A stretch of DNA of 64,000 nt from Kibdelosporangium philippinense (lineage in GTDB: Bacteria; Actinomycetota; Actinomycetes; Mycobacteriales; Pseudonocardiaceae): the NCBI RefSeq assembly GCF_021390435.2, contig NZ_JAJVCN010000004.1, positions 1 through 64,000 on the forward strand, in the 5' to 3' direction. Shown one piece after another: positions 18,032 through 26,285 of this stretch (position 1 is its first letter; each line of letters opens with the position of its first letter). Below the pieces are notes generated by a model that saw only the letters and a program-made list of their open reading frames with translations, did not search any database and had not been told where the DNA came from. A program made the position numbers and the translations under genes.

Positions 18032-19453
18032 ATGACGGAAGACTACGCGGAAGAACTGGTCTCGACGGGGGAATTGGAGCTCGAGGACAGGTCCGCGCTA
18101 CGTCGAGTGGCCGGGCTGTCCACCGAACTTTCCGACATCACCGAGGTCGAGTACCGGCAACTCCGACTCGAACGAGTGGTTCTGGTCGGTGTGTGGACCG
18201 AAGGGACCGCCGAGCAGGCCGACGCGTCGCTCACCGAGCTGGCGCGGCTGGCCGAGACGGCCGGTTCGGAGATCCTCGAAGGGCTGATCCAGCGGCGTGA
18301 CCGGCCAGACCCGGCAACGTACGTCGGTTCGGGAAAGGTCGACGAGATCTTCCAGACCGTGCTCGCGACCGGCGCGGACACGGTGATCTGCGACGGTGAG
18401 CTGTCGCCGGGCCAGCTCCGCCAGCTTGAGGCACGCCTCAAGGTGAAGGTGATCGACCGGACCGCGCTGATCCTGGACATCTTCGCGCAGCACGCGCGGT
18501 CCAAGGAGGGCAAGGCCCAGGTCGAGCTGGCACAGCTGCAGTACCTGCTGCCGCGCCTGCGCGGCTGGGGTGAGTCGCTGTCCCGGCAGGCCGGTGGCCG
18601 TGCCGGTGGCGGCAACGGCGGTGTGGGTCTGCGTGGCCCCGGTGAGACCAAGCTGGAAACCGACCGGCGGCGGATCCGCGCCAAGATCTCCAAGCTCAGG
18701 CGGGAGATCGCGGCGATGTCCGGCGTACGGGCGACCAAGCGTGGCCGCCGGGTGGCCAACGAGGTTCCGAGCGTCGCGATCGCCGGTTACACCAACGCGG
18801 GCAAGTCCAGCCTGCTCAACGCCATCACCGGCGCGGGCGTGCTGGTCGAGGACGCGTTGTTCGCCACGTTGGACGCGACAACCCGCCGCACCCAGACACC
18901 GGACGGCCGGACGTACACGCTGACCGACACGGTCGGCTTCGTACGGCACCTGCCGCACCAGCTGATCGAGGCGTTCCGGTCCACGCTTGACGAGGTGGCC
19001 GACGCCGACCTGCTGGTGCACGTGGTCGACGGCGCGGACGACAACCCGGAGTGGCAGGTCAACGCGGTGCGCGAGGTGCTCACCGAGATCGCCGAGCGCA
19101 ACGACACGCCGATGCCGCCCGAGGTGCTCGTGGTGAACAAGATCGACGCGGCGGACGAGTTGCAGCTGGCGCGCTTGCGTCACCTGTTGCCTGGCGCGTT
19201 GTTCGTCTCGGCACACAAGGGACTCGGGCTTGACGAACTGCGTGAGCACTTGGCCACGGCACTGCCACGGCCGAACGTCGAGGTCGACGTGCTCGTGCCG
19301 TACGCCCGTGGCGAGCTCGTGGCCAGGGTCCACCGGGAGGGTGAAGTGCTCGCCGAGCGTCACACCCCGGAGGGCACCCAGCTGCACGCCAGGGTGAACG
19401 GCGACCTGGCCGGGGCACTTGGCCAGTTCGCAAGCAACGTGGCACCGGCCTGA
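18032..19453 (+). CDS. hflX: Ribosome-associated GTPase HflX
   Basis: A 473-residue GTPase that binds the 50S subunit and splits or rescues stalled ribosomes. An N-terminal HflX domain and glycine-rich linker (GGNGGVGLRGPGETKLETDR) precede the G domain: G1 GYTNAGKSSL, G3 DTVGFV, G4 NKID. The ATG at 18032 gives a normal length; the frame extends further upstream without a ribosome site. Position after dapF matches mycobacteria. Confidence 0.94.
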   Translation: MTEDYAEELVSTGELELEDRSALRRVAGLSTELSDITEVEYRQLRLERVVLVGVWTEGTAEQADASLTELARLAETAGSEILEGLIQRRDRPDPATYVGSGKVDEIFQTVLATGADTVICDGELSPGQLRQLEARLKVKVIDRTALILDIFAQHARSKEGKAQVELAQLQYLLPRLRGWGESLSRQAGGRAGGGNGGVGLRGPGETKLETDRRRIRAKISKLRREIAAMSGVRATKRGRRVANEVPSVAIAGYTNAGKSSLLNAITGAGVLVEDALFATLDATTRRTQTPDGRTYTLTDTVGFVRHLPHQLIEAFRSTLDEVADADLLVHVVDGADDNPEWQVNAVREVLTEIAERNDTPMPPEVLVVNKIDAADELQLARLRHLLPGALFVSAHKGLGLDELREHLATALPRPNVEVDVLVPYARGELVARVHREGEVLAERHTPEGTQLHARVNGDLAGALGQFASNVAPA

Positions 19454-19467
19454 GACGTCTACTGCTC

Positions 19468-20508
19468 GTGATCGGGGTGAAGAGAGTCTTGGCGTGGGGA
19501 GGCGCCCTGGCTCTCGCTGTGGCGCTCGCACCGGTGACCGCCGCGCACGCGGACCCGGTCGAGCGCTGCAAGCTCAACGTGAAAAGCATCGGAGAGCTGT
19601 CCGGCCTGGCGTCGGACGGCTCGAAGATGTACGCGACCAACGACGGCGGCACGAAGGTCAGCGTGAGCGTGCTGAGCAAGGACTGCAAAGTCGAACGCAC
19701 GATCACCAACAAGCTCGACCCATTCGACGTCGAAGACATGGCGGTCGCCAAAGACGGCACGATCTGGCTGTCCGACACGGGTGACAACAGCAAGAAACGC
19801 GAGACCGTCGCGTTGATCGCGTTGAAGCCGAACGGCAACGCGACGCTGTACCGACTGACCTATCCGGACGGTCAGCACGACGCGGAAGCGTTGCTGCTCG
19901 ACCAGAAGGGCGTTCCGTACATCGTCACCAAGGAGCCGTTCGGTCCCGCCGAGGTCTACCGGCCCGAAGGTGAACTGGCGAGCCCAGGGCCGACCAAACT
20001 GACCAAAGTGGGCTCTGTGGACTTCAAGACCACGGAGACTCCCGGTGGCCCGACCCGGATCCCGCACGCGATCGCGACGGTGCTCGTGACCGGCGGCGCG
20101 GTGAGCGCTGACGGAAAGGTTGTGGCGCTTCGGACCTACACCGATGCGTATCTGTTCAGCGCACCGGATGGGGACATCGCCGCGGCTTTGAAGCGTGAGC
20201 CCGTGCGGGTTGGACTGCCTGACGAACCACAGGGCGAGACGATCGCTTTCGAACCGGACGGCACGTTGCTGACTGGTTCGGAAGGCGTTGGCCAGCCGAT
20301 TCGCACGATCGCTGGAGCGACCGGAATGGTGTCGCCGAATCCTCAGGGCGGTAACAGTCCTGGGAATTCCGGTGGTGCGGCGGGGGATGCCAATGCCGCG
20401 TCGGCCACTTCGGACTCAGGGTTCCCGTCGTGGCTGGCGATCATCATCGGTGTGATCGTCGTCCTGGGTGGACTGGCGTTCATGGCCCGCAAAGGCACCA
20501 GCCGCTAG
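19468..20508 (+). CDS. Exported membrane-anchored beta-propeller-like protein
   Basis: About 346 residues. A signal peptide ends near AHADP (residue 30). The body has repeated strand patterns typical of propellers (SGLASDGSKMYATNDGG, VEDMAVAKDGTIWLSDTGDN, AVSADGKVVALRTYTDAYLF). A Gly/Asn/Ala-rich linker is followed by one C-terminal membrane helix (WLAIIIGVIVVLGGLAFMA) and a basic tail, so the propeller faces outside. GTG start at 19468 or nine bases later. Function unknown. Confidence 0.75.
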   Translation: MIGVKRVLAWGGALALAVALAPVTAAHADPVERCKLNVKSIGELSGLASDGSKMYATNDGGTKVSVSVLSKDCKVERTITNKLDPFDVEDMAVAKDGTIWLSDTGDNSKKRETVALIALKPNGNATLYRLTYPDGQHDAEALLLDQKGVPYIVTKEPFGPAEVYRPEGELASPGPTKLTKVGSVDFKTTETPGGPTRIPHAIATVLVTGGAVSADGKVVALRTYTDAYLFSAPDGDIAAALKREPVRVGLPDEPQGETIAFEPDGTLLTGSEGVGQPIRTIAGATGMVSPNPQGGNSPGNSGGAAGDANAASATSDSGFPSWLAIIIGVIVVLGGLAFMARKGTSR

Positions 20509-20586
20509 TGGCTCATACTGGGCTTCCGGTCTGTCTATAATGGACGATCAATCGTCACATGCGTCACACCTGTTGCACAAGTTGAT

Positions 20587-20609
20587 GCCGTGAAGGTCAC
20601 CTTGACGGC
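20587..20609. repeat. Near-perfect 23-bp palindrome in intergenic DNA
   Basis: Arms GCCGT-AAGGT and ACCTT-ACGGC pair around a central C with one mismatched position. It is followed by a second partial copy (GTTCACG). Isolated intergenic palindromes of this kind may be REP-like elements or protein sites. The surrounding 20509-20714 has no convincing gene, apart from a promoter-like TATAAT near 20538. Confidence 0.45.
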
Positions 20610-20714
20610 GTTCACGCCCCTAATTCGGCCCTCATGAACAGTCGCGAGCGTGACCAGCGCCGGACGATACAGGAGGCGGCCTTCCCGCCAGGGAAATGCC
20701 TCATTCGAGTCAGG

Positions 20715-20771
20715 CCAGCGGAGACCGGCTCCGCCGAATAAACGCGGCAACCTTACGAGACAAGCCGCTAG
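20715..20771 (-). repeat. Dispersed intergenic repeat, copy 1
   Basis: About 57 bp closely resembling 25876-25933. Shared blocks are CCAGCGGA, TCCGCCGAATA and GCAACC, and both copies end in CTAG. Its CTAG supplies the stop codon of the small broken gene on the minus strand. Confidence 0.55.
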
Positions 20772-21001
20772 CTCCGCGTGATCTTGGCCAGGGTCGGCGT
20801 CGTGCAGGTCGAGCCGCAGGTGACGTCGTTGTCCCGCAGACCGAGCGGCCGGAACACACCGATGTCCTTGCCAGCTGGTCAGTGCGCGACCTGCTCGGGT
20901 GCTATCGACTTGCATTGTCTGACCGCGAGCGCGCTGCCACCCAGCATTAGCCCAGCCACGACCACACCGCCGAGCAGTCTGCTCCAGGCAGTGCGACGCA
21001 A
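20768..21001 (-). pseudogene. Small exported protein with an in-frame TGA
   Basis: From a TTG at 21001 the frame reads as a clear signal peptide (RLLGGVVVAGLMLGGSALAV), then CKSIAPEQVAH, then TGA, then continues PAGKDIGVFRPLGLRDN and a Cys-containing tail to a stop at 20768. One base (TGA for TGG) would restore a protein of about 77 residues. Either a nonsense mutation, a sequencing error, or readthrough. The plus-strand frames here look like shadows. Confidence 0.5.
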
Positions 21002-21057
21002 CGGTTTGCCTACCGAGCAAGCTCCCGCGACGCGGGAGATCGCTCGTTGGTGACTTT

Positions 21058-21780
21058 TCAGAGGCGCCTGAGAACCGCGACCACCTTGCCGAGGATTGTG
21101 GCCTCGTCGCCGGGGATCGGCTCGTATGCCTCGTTCTGCGGCAGCAGCCAGACATGCCCGTCGCGCAGCTTGTACGTCTTGACCGTGGCCTCGCCGTCGA
21201 TCATCGCCGCGACGATCTCGCCGTTGTCCGCGACCGACTGCTGGCGCACCACGACCCAGTCGTCGTCCGCGATCGCCGCGTTGATCATCGAGTCACCCGC
21301 GACCTTGAGCAGGAACAGCGAGCCCTCGCCGACGATCTCCTTCGGCAACGGGAAGACGTCTTCGATGGCCTGTTCGGCCAGGATCGGCCCACCGGCGGCG
21401 ATCCGGCCGAGGACCGGGACGTACGCGGGCGTCGGTGCCGGGGTGTCCTCGCCGACCAGTTGCGCCGCGTCCGCGTCGGGCGGCAGGACGCCGATCGCGC
21501 GCGGGCGGTTGTGGTCCCGGCGCAGGTAGCCCTTCCGCTCCAAGGCTTTGAGCTGGTAGGCGACCGATGAGGTCGACGTGAGGCCGACCGCCTCGCCGAT
21601 CTCCCTGACGCTGGGGGGATAGCCCACCCGTTCGACCCACGCTCTGATCACTTCGAGCACCGCGCGCTGACGCGGCGGCAGGGTGCCCGAGTCCAAGTCG
21701 TCAGCCTGCTCAGGGAAGGGGCGGATGTTGTCGCCCTGCTCTGGTGTCTTGCTGCGCTGCGGCACCGCTTCCGCCTCCAA
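21058..21780 (-). CDS. lexA: SOS repressor LexA
   Basis: A 240-residue repressor and self-cleaving serine protease. The N-terminal winged helix (LPPRQRAVLEVIRAWVE ... PSVREIGEAVGLTSTSSV) binds SOS boxes. The cleavage site Ala129-Gly130 lies in GRIAAGGP. The catalytic dyad is Ser164 (AGDSM) and Lys201 (TVKTYK). RecA filaments trigger cleavage. The first start codon is TTG with GAGGA upstream. Two LexA-box-like sites lie in the divergent region, indicating autoregulation. Confidence 0.96.
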   Translation of the reverse strand: MEAEAVPQRSKTPEQGDNIRPFPEQADDLDSGTLPPRQRAVLEVIRAWVERVGYPPSVREIGEAVGLTSTSSVAYQLKALERKGYLRRDHNRPRAIGVLPPDADAAQLVGEDTPAPTPAYVPVLGRIAAGGPILAEQAIEDVFPLPKEIVGEGSLFLLKVAGDSMINAAIADDDWVVVRQQSVADNGEIVAAMIDGEATVKTYKLRDGHVWLLPQNEAYEPIPGDEATILGKVVAVLRRL

Positions 21781-21848
21781 AAATCCTCGCCCACCTGTGG
21801 GCGAGCTCGATCATCTTCACCGACCGTAGTCCGCTTCGACCTGGAGAT

Positions 21849-21862
21849 CAAACACCTGTTCG
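21849..21862. promoter_or_regulatory. LexA-box-like site nearer lexA
   Basis: CAAACACCTGTTCG differs at one position from the actinobacterial consensus CGAACRNRTGTTCG. It lies about 70 bp upstream of the lexA start and is probably the weaker of two operators. Confidence 0.65.
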
Positions 21863-21929
21863 AGGGACACGCCGAGCAGATCTCGATTTTTGTCGGTGGT
21901 TGGTGGTACACATTCGCACGAACGTTCGA

Positions 21930-21945
21930 TCGAACCGGTGTTCGA
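21930..21945. promoter_or_regulatory. LexA box (perfect consensus)
   Basis: TCGAACCGGTGTTCGA matches the actinobacterial SOS box exactly. It lies 27 bp upstream of the LysM gene and about 150 bp from lexA. This is the arrangement of lexA and the damage-induced cell-wall gene Rv2719c in M. tuberculosis. Confidence 0.93.
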
Positions 21946-21972
21946 TCTCAGGGCACGCGAGAAGGGTACGAC

Positions 21973-22461
21973 ATGGCGGCTCCGGTACGCACGAGGATCG
22001 ACCTGTCGCAGCTGGAAACCCGGCCAGTGCTCCGGCTGGTGCCGCCGCTGCCCGAGGTCGACGAACCCAAGAAGCAGCAGGCACGCCCCCGCAAGGCGCG
22101 CCGGGTCGAGACCAAGACGCGGCGCGTCGCAGGCCGCCGCCCTTCTCATTCGCGAGTGGTGCCGTGCAGCCCAGCGGTCCGGCGCCGACGGCGAGTCGCG
22201 GCATCCATCCTGGTTGGAGCAGGCATGTTCCTCGCGGTGCTCGGCGTCGGCGCCATGGCCAACGCCTTCACGGCCAACACGGTTCCCGACCAGACGGCCG
22301 TCGTGTGGGTCCAGCCCGGCGAGACCTTGTGGGATGTCGCCGAGCGTTCGGCCCCGGGCTACAACCCCGAGGCCGTCGTCGCCCGGATCCATGAGCTCAA
22401 TGAGATCCCCGGCAACATCGTGCTGGCCGGTCAAGCGTTGGAGGTTCCGTCCGCATCCTGA
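21973..22461 (+). CDS. SOS-induced LysM membrane protein (Rv2719c/ChiZ-like)
   Basis: 162 residues. A basic cytoplasmic N-terminal region (about 70 residues) precedes one membrane segment (SILVGAGMFLAVLGVGAMA) and a C-terminal LysM domain (VQPGETLWDVAERSAPGYN ... NIVLAGQALEVP) that binds peptidoglycan outside. The gene is divergent from lexA and has a perfect LexA box just before its AGAAGGG ribosome site. By analogy with Rv2719c it probably arrests division after DNA damage; that is inferred from family and context. Confidence 0.88.
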   Translation: MAAPVRTRIDLSQLETRPVLRLVPPLPEVDEPKKQQARPRKARRVETKTRRVAGRRPSHSRVVPCSPAVRRRRRVAASILVGAGMFLAVLGVGAMANAFTANTVPDQTAVVWVQPGETLWDVAERSAPGYNPEAVVARIHELNEIPGNIVLAGQALEVPSAS

Positions 22462-22827
22462 TCACCATGAATGGTGGATCGCCTCGTGGTGATGGGCGAA
22501 CGGCGTGACGTCGACATCCCCAGGCTTCAGCCGGTCCTTCGAAAGACGGTTCACCCGTCGGCGGATATCGGTGAGTTCACCGCGAAGCCGTTGACGAGCG
22601 CGGCGTTCGGTGATGGCGGACAGCCGGGCGACCTCGGTATCGCGGGGCAGTGCGCGCGGGTAGCGATAGAAACTGACTTCGCGGCGAATGGCTTGCGGCC
22701 ACGGCCGTCGGTCGTATGCCTCGGCCAGACATGCTGCGCTGTAACGAAAGCCTCGCGCTGTGGCGATTCGCCATGGCCGCCAGCCGCCTGGCCATGGGCC
22801 GGTCCGGTGATGTGCGGTGCGGGACAA
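22462..22827 (-). CDS. Hypothetical basic protein
   Basis: 121 residues, Arg-rich, with no signal peptide or membrane segment. Central part RREVSFYRYPRALPRDTEV, then a charged helix LRGELTDIRRRVNRLSKDRL. It ends exactly next to the LysM stop (convergent). Codon-position composition looks coding on this strand, but I do not recognise the family. Confidence 0.5.
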   Translation of the reverse strand: MSRTAHHRTGPWPGGWRPWRIATARGFRYSAACLAEAYDRRPWPQAIRREVSFYRYPRALPRDTEVARLSAITERRARQRLRGELTDIRRRVNRLSKDRLKPGDVDVTPFAHHHEAIHHSW

Positions 22828-23050
22828 CCCGTGCTCCCTCGTGACACCGCCAGGCTTTTCCTGGCGTCGCTAGAAGAAGCCGCTCGGGTAGGTCCGCACA
22901 TGATCGACTTTACCGGTTTTTCCCGCTCGCTCGCATTCAATTTTGTGCACGTGGCGCGGAATCGAAAGAAAACCGGGAGAACACTGCGTGATCGGGCTGA
23001 TCTACTCCTGGCCGTACCCCGCATCCATGGGACCACAGGAGTGATTTCCG

Positions 23051-24370
23051 TTGCGCGCACACCTTCTTTCGCATGCCCGAAGATTGTCGGCGATCGTGCT
23101 GACGTTCGTCTTCGCGGTGGCCGGAATCGCTGTCGCCACAAGCGTTCCCGCCTACGCGGACGCCACATGTGCCGGTAGCGTCTCGGTTTACGGCGTCCTG
23201 CCGGACGGACGGCTGACCTACACGGCGATCGACCCGAAGAACGGCAACGTCCAGCGCACTGTTGTCTCGTCGAAAACCCTTGGGTTCACGCCGAAAGCGA
23301 TGGCCACGCTGAACTTCAACACCATCCTGGTCAACTCGGCCGGTGGTGTGCTGTACCGCGTCGACGTCATCACCAACAACACCTCGCTGACGTTCAACGA
23401 TCCGGTCTCGATCGAAGGTGGCTGGACCCACAACCTGCTGACTTACGACGGCCACGGTCATCTGTACGGCACGACCTCAAGCGGAACGTTGTTGCAGTAC
23501 GTGGTTTCCCAGCCGAAACCGAGTTCGCCGCACATCGGCCAGCGCCGCGAGATCGGCACCGGCTTCACCCTCAAGACCCTTGCCGCCGCCGCGGACGACT
23601 GGCTCGTCGCCACCGCGAGCGATGGCCAGCTGATCAGCTACGCCATCAACGCTTCCGGTGGCTACAAGCGGTACCAGTTGGACGACAAGGGCTGGCAGAG
23701 CTTCGAGAACTTCGTCTCGCCCGGCGGTGGCCTGTACTACGGCAAGAACCCTGACGGCGCGATGTACTGGTACGAGGACGGCAACCCGACCGACGGCTCC
23801 GGCACCGACATCACCTACCACCTCGACGACCCGGTGTCCTCCCGTGGCTGGACACAGAACCTGCTCTCCGCCGACCCGGCCGGGTGCAAGGCCTCGACGC
23901 CGGTGAACACCGTGCGCAAGCGGATCGGCGACATCGCGACCGGTGAAATCGGCCAAGCCGAGTCCGGTTGCGACAAGTACCACCCGGGTTGCGATCGTGG
24001 CGACAACGACTGGTGCGCGATGTTCGCGACCTGGACCTGGCACGCCGCCGGCGTTTCGAACGTCCCGAGGTCAGAGTGGACAGCCCGTGGACTTGGCGCG
24101 TGGGGCATGCGGAACAACCTGTTCAAGGCTCGGTCCGGCAGCGCGAAGGGCAGCCCGAAGATCGGTGACTGGGTGATCTACGGGACGCCGGTCGACGAGC
24201 CAGGCGGACACGTCGACGTGATCGTCGCCGTGCACCCGGATGGAACGCTGAGCGTGGTCGGCGGCAACGTCAACGACAAGGTCACGCGTAAGCACATCGA
24301 TCCGGACACCGCCCGGTCCGGCAGGCTCAACGCCCCGATCTCCGGCTACGTCGCGCCGCCTGGCGCCTGA
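23051..24370 (+). CDS. Secreted tachylectin-like propeller with C-terminal CHAP domain
   Basis: A 439-residue exported protein. The signal peptide ends near AYADA (residue 38). Residues about 45-285 carry five similar blade repeats (VYGVLPDGRLTYTAID, GFTPKAMATLNFNTILVNS, GGLYYGKNPDGAMYWY) as in tachylectin-2, which binds N-acetyl sugars. The last about 140 residues look like a CHAP amidase/endopeptidase: active Cys in DNDWCAMFATWTWH, His in GGHVDVIVAV. TTG start with AGGAG upstream. It probably binds and cuts peptidoglycan. The next gene has the same propeller with a different enzyme domain. Confidence 0.82.
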   Translation: MRAHLLSHARRLSAIVLTFVFAVAGIAVATSVPAYADATCAGSVSVYGVLPDGRLTYTAIDPKNGNVQRTVVSSKTLGFTPKAMATLNFNTILVNSAGGVLYRVDVITNNTSLTFNDPVSIEGGWTHNLLTYDGHGHLYGTTSSGTLLQYVVSQPKPSSPHIGQRREIGTGFTLKTLAAAADDWLVATASDGQLISYAINASGGYKRYQLDDKGWQSFENFVSPGGGLYYGKNPDGAMYWYEDGNPTDGSGTDITYHLDDPVSSRGWTQNLLSADPAGCKASTPVNTVRKRIGDIATGEIGQAESGCDKYHPGCDRGDNDWCAMFATWTWHAAGVSNVPRSEWTARGLGAWGMRNNLFKARSGSAKGSPKIGDWVIYGTPVDEPGGHVDVIVAVHPDGTLSVVGGNVNDKVTRKHIDPDTARSGRLNAPISGYVAPPGA

Positions 24371-24387
24371 TCGTCAGGAACACGACC

Positions 24388-25692
24388 ATGAGTCTCAAGA
24401 AGACACTGCTGGCCGCGGCCACGATCCTGAGTCTGGGCGCGACGACGGCGAACGCGATGCCGGTCGGGGAGATGTCCCCACAGATCATGTACCCACACGA
24501 TCCCTGTGTGGCCGGTGGGCCGACAGCGGCTGACAATGCCGCGGCCGCAAGGCTCAACAACGTTCTGACAGGCAAACTCCGCAACGCGATGACCGGATAT
24601 CGCGTGTCCTGCGCACGGATCGTGCTCGACACGGTCCGCGACAGCGGCCTCGGCCAGCGCGCCGAAGTCATCGCGATCACCACGACGATCGTCGAGTCGT
24701 TGCTTGAGAACATCAACGAGGAACTCGATCACGACAGCCTTGGGCTGTTCCAGCAGCGAGCGCACTACGGCACCAGGGCGCAGCGGCTCAACCCGGTGTG
24801 GTCGACCAACGCGTTCCTCGACGAGATGCTGCGTACGCACCCGGACGGTGAGTGGCGCACCGATCCGATCGGCGACGTGTGCCAGAAGACGCAGCGTTCT
24901 GCCCATCCTGACCGTTACGCCAAGGAGGTCGCGGACGCACAGCGGATCGTCGCGGAACTCAGCAGCGAGCCGATCCCGAAGACCGTGTCGATCTACGGTG
25001 CGCTGGCTGACGGCAGGCTGACGTACTCGACGATCAACTCAGCCAACGGGAACCGCACCAAGACGCTGGTCTCCAGCGACAATCTCGGGTTCACGCCAAA
25101 GGCCATGGCGACGCTGAACTTCAACACCGTCCTCGTCACCTCGCCTGCCGGTGTGCTGCACCGGGTGGACATCATCACCAACAACAACTCGTTGCACTTC
25201 AACCCACCGGTGGCGATCAACGGCGGCTGGACGCACAGCATGCTGACCTACGACGGGTACGGCCACCTGTACGGCATCGCGGGCAGCACCCTGATGTCCT
25301 ATGTGGTCTCGCGGCCAAAGCCAAGCGATGTCCACATCGGACAGCGTGCCGTCATCGACACCGGGTTCACCATGCGGACGCTCACCGCGACCGGTGACGA
25401 CTGGCTGCTTGGCGTCACCACGACCGGTGTGCTGCGCTCGTACCGGATCAACGCGGACAACACGTGGGCCGGTGCGACGCTCGGCGAGAAGTGGGCCGGG
25501 ATCGACGAGGTCGTGTCGCCGGGCGGCGGCCTTTACTACGGCAAGACCCGAGAGGGCGGGTTGTACTGGTACGTCGACCGCAACCCGTATGACCTGAACG
25601 GGTCGGATCTGGTCGGTCACTCGAACGACCCGGTGGACGCCAGCGGCTGGACCCAGATCCTGCTGTCGGCTCAGCCGTTCAACACCGCCTGA
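24388..25692 (+). CDS. Secreted lysozyme-like domain fused to a tachylectin-like propeller
   Basis: A 434-residue exported protein. The signal peptide ends at ANA (about residue 23). Residues about 45-185 resemble a transglycosylase-like domain (AITTTIVESLLENINEELDH, then DSLGLFQQR, with a likely catalytic Glu in the first block). Residues about 195-434 form a propeller closely matching the upstream protein (VYGVLPDGRLTY / IYGALADGRLTY). It begins 17 bp after the CHAP gene, so the two are probably co-transcribed. It may cleave glycan while its neighbour cleaves peptide. Confidence 0.8.
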   Translation: MSLKKTLLAAATILSLGATTANAMPVGEMSPQIMYPHDPCVAGGPTAADNAAAARLNNVLTGKLRNAMTGYRVSCARIVLDTVRDSGLGQRAEVIAITTTIVESLLENINEELDHDSLGLFQQRAHYGTRAQRLNPVWSTNAFLDEMLRTHPDGEWRTDPIGDVCQKTQRSAHPDRYAKEVADAQRIVAELSSEPIPKTVSIYGALADGRLTYSTINSANGNRTKTLVSSDNLGFTPKAMATLNFNTVLVTSPAGVLHRVDIITNNNSLHFNPPVAINGGWTHSMLTYDGYGHLYGIAGSTLMSYVVSRPKPSDVHIGQRAVIDTGFTMRTLTATGDDWLLGVTTTGVLRSYRINADNTWAGATLGEKWAGIDEVVSPGGGLYYGKTREGGLYWYVDRNPYDLNGSDLVGHSNDPVDASGWTQILLSAQPFNTA

Positions 25693-25732
25693 ACCGAACA
25701 ACTTACCCACTCCGGCTCACTGACTGAGCCAC

Positions 25733-25767
25733 CTGGTGCCCCGCGCTCGCCGAGCGCGGGGCACCAG
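25733..25767 (+). terminator. Strong terminator hairpin
   Basis: A 17-bp perfect stem: CTGGTGCCCCGCGCTCG (25733-25749) with its complement (25751-25767). A smaller hairpin GGCTCA/TGAGCC precedes it near 25714-25730. It ends the tachylectin operon. Confidence 0.8.
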
Positions 25768-25933
25768 TGGTTTGCCTCGAAGGGTTCGCCGGCCGTCTCG
25801 ACGGCCCAGCTTCCCGCTGGCCGTACCGGTCAAAGGCACCGGTACGCCCGGTACAGGCACCTTTGCCCGGCACACCCAGCGGAAACCTGGATCCGCCGAA
25901 TACGACCAGCAACCCTCCGAGGCAAACCACTAG
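25766..25933 (-). repeat. Inverted-repeat-bounded unit with dispersed repeat copy 2
   Basis: AGTGGTTTGCCTCG (25766-25779) and its exact complement (25918-25931) bound a 166-bp unit with internal hairpins, for example GTACCGGT/ACCGGTAC. Its right 58 bp match copy 1 at 20715-20771. This may be a MITE-like element or a structured RNA. The rest of 25934-26115 has no gene I can support. Confidence 0.5.
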
Positions 25934-26115
25934 CATGTGCGGACCGTGGCGAACGGCCCTCTTGGAGTTCGCTCGAACGGCTGATTGTCGGCGTCGGTCC
26001 GGTCTGGATGGACACCACGTGTGGCGTAGAACACAAGGAGTCCACGGCAGTGTGACTCGCCTGTGAGTCGCGCCGTGTCGACTTGCATCCGATAGGCCTC
26101 GGGCATACTGTCACC

Positions 26116-26131
26116 CCTACATCTAGTAGTT
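26116..26131. promoter_or_regulatory. Candidate NrdR box
   Basis: CCTACATCTAGTAGTT has the dyad shape of NrdR boxes (ACAC-centre-GTGT type) and lies 155 bp upstream of nrdR. A weaker similar sequence, CTGTAAGTAGTCC, follows. NrdR usually represses its own nrdRJ operon, so a site here is expected. Confidence 0.45.
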
Positions 26132-26285
26132 ACACCGCTGTAAGTAGTCCACAGGTTGGGGCTGGAGCCGGGCAGGTTGTCCACGTTCCATCCACAAGTC
26201 GATCACCAACCAGGCTGTTGCGGTGACGCACGGGTGTTGTCAGGTGACTGTCAGTGGTGTTCATGAGAGCGAAGAGGTGCCAGCG

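Noticed and set aside
20535..21155. 206-codon minus-strand frame between lexA and the propeller gene
   Set aside because: Low-complexity composition; a different minus frame holds the signal-peptide fragment, and the 3' part is repeat and palindrome DNA.
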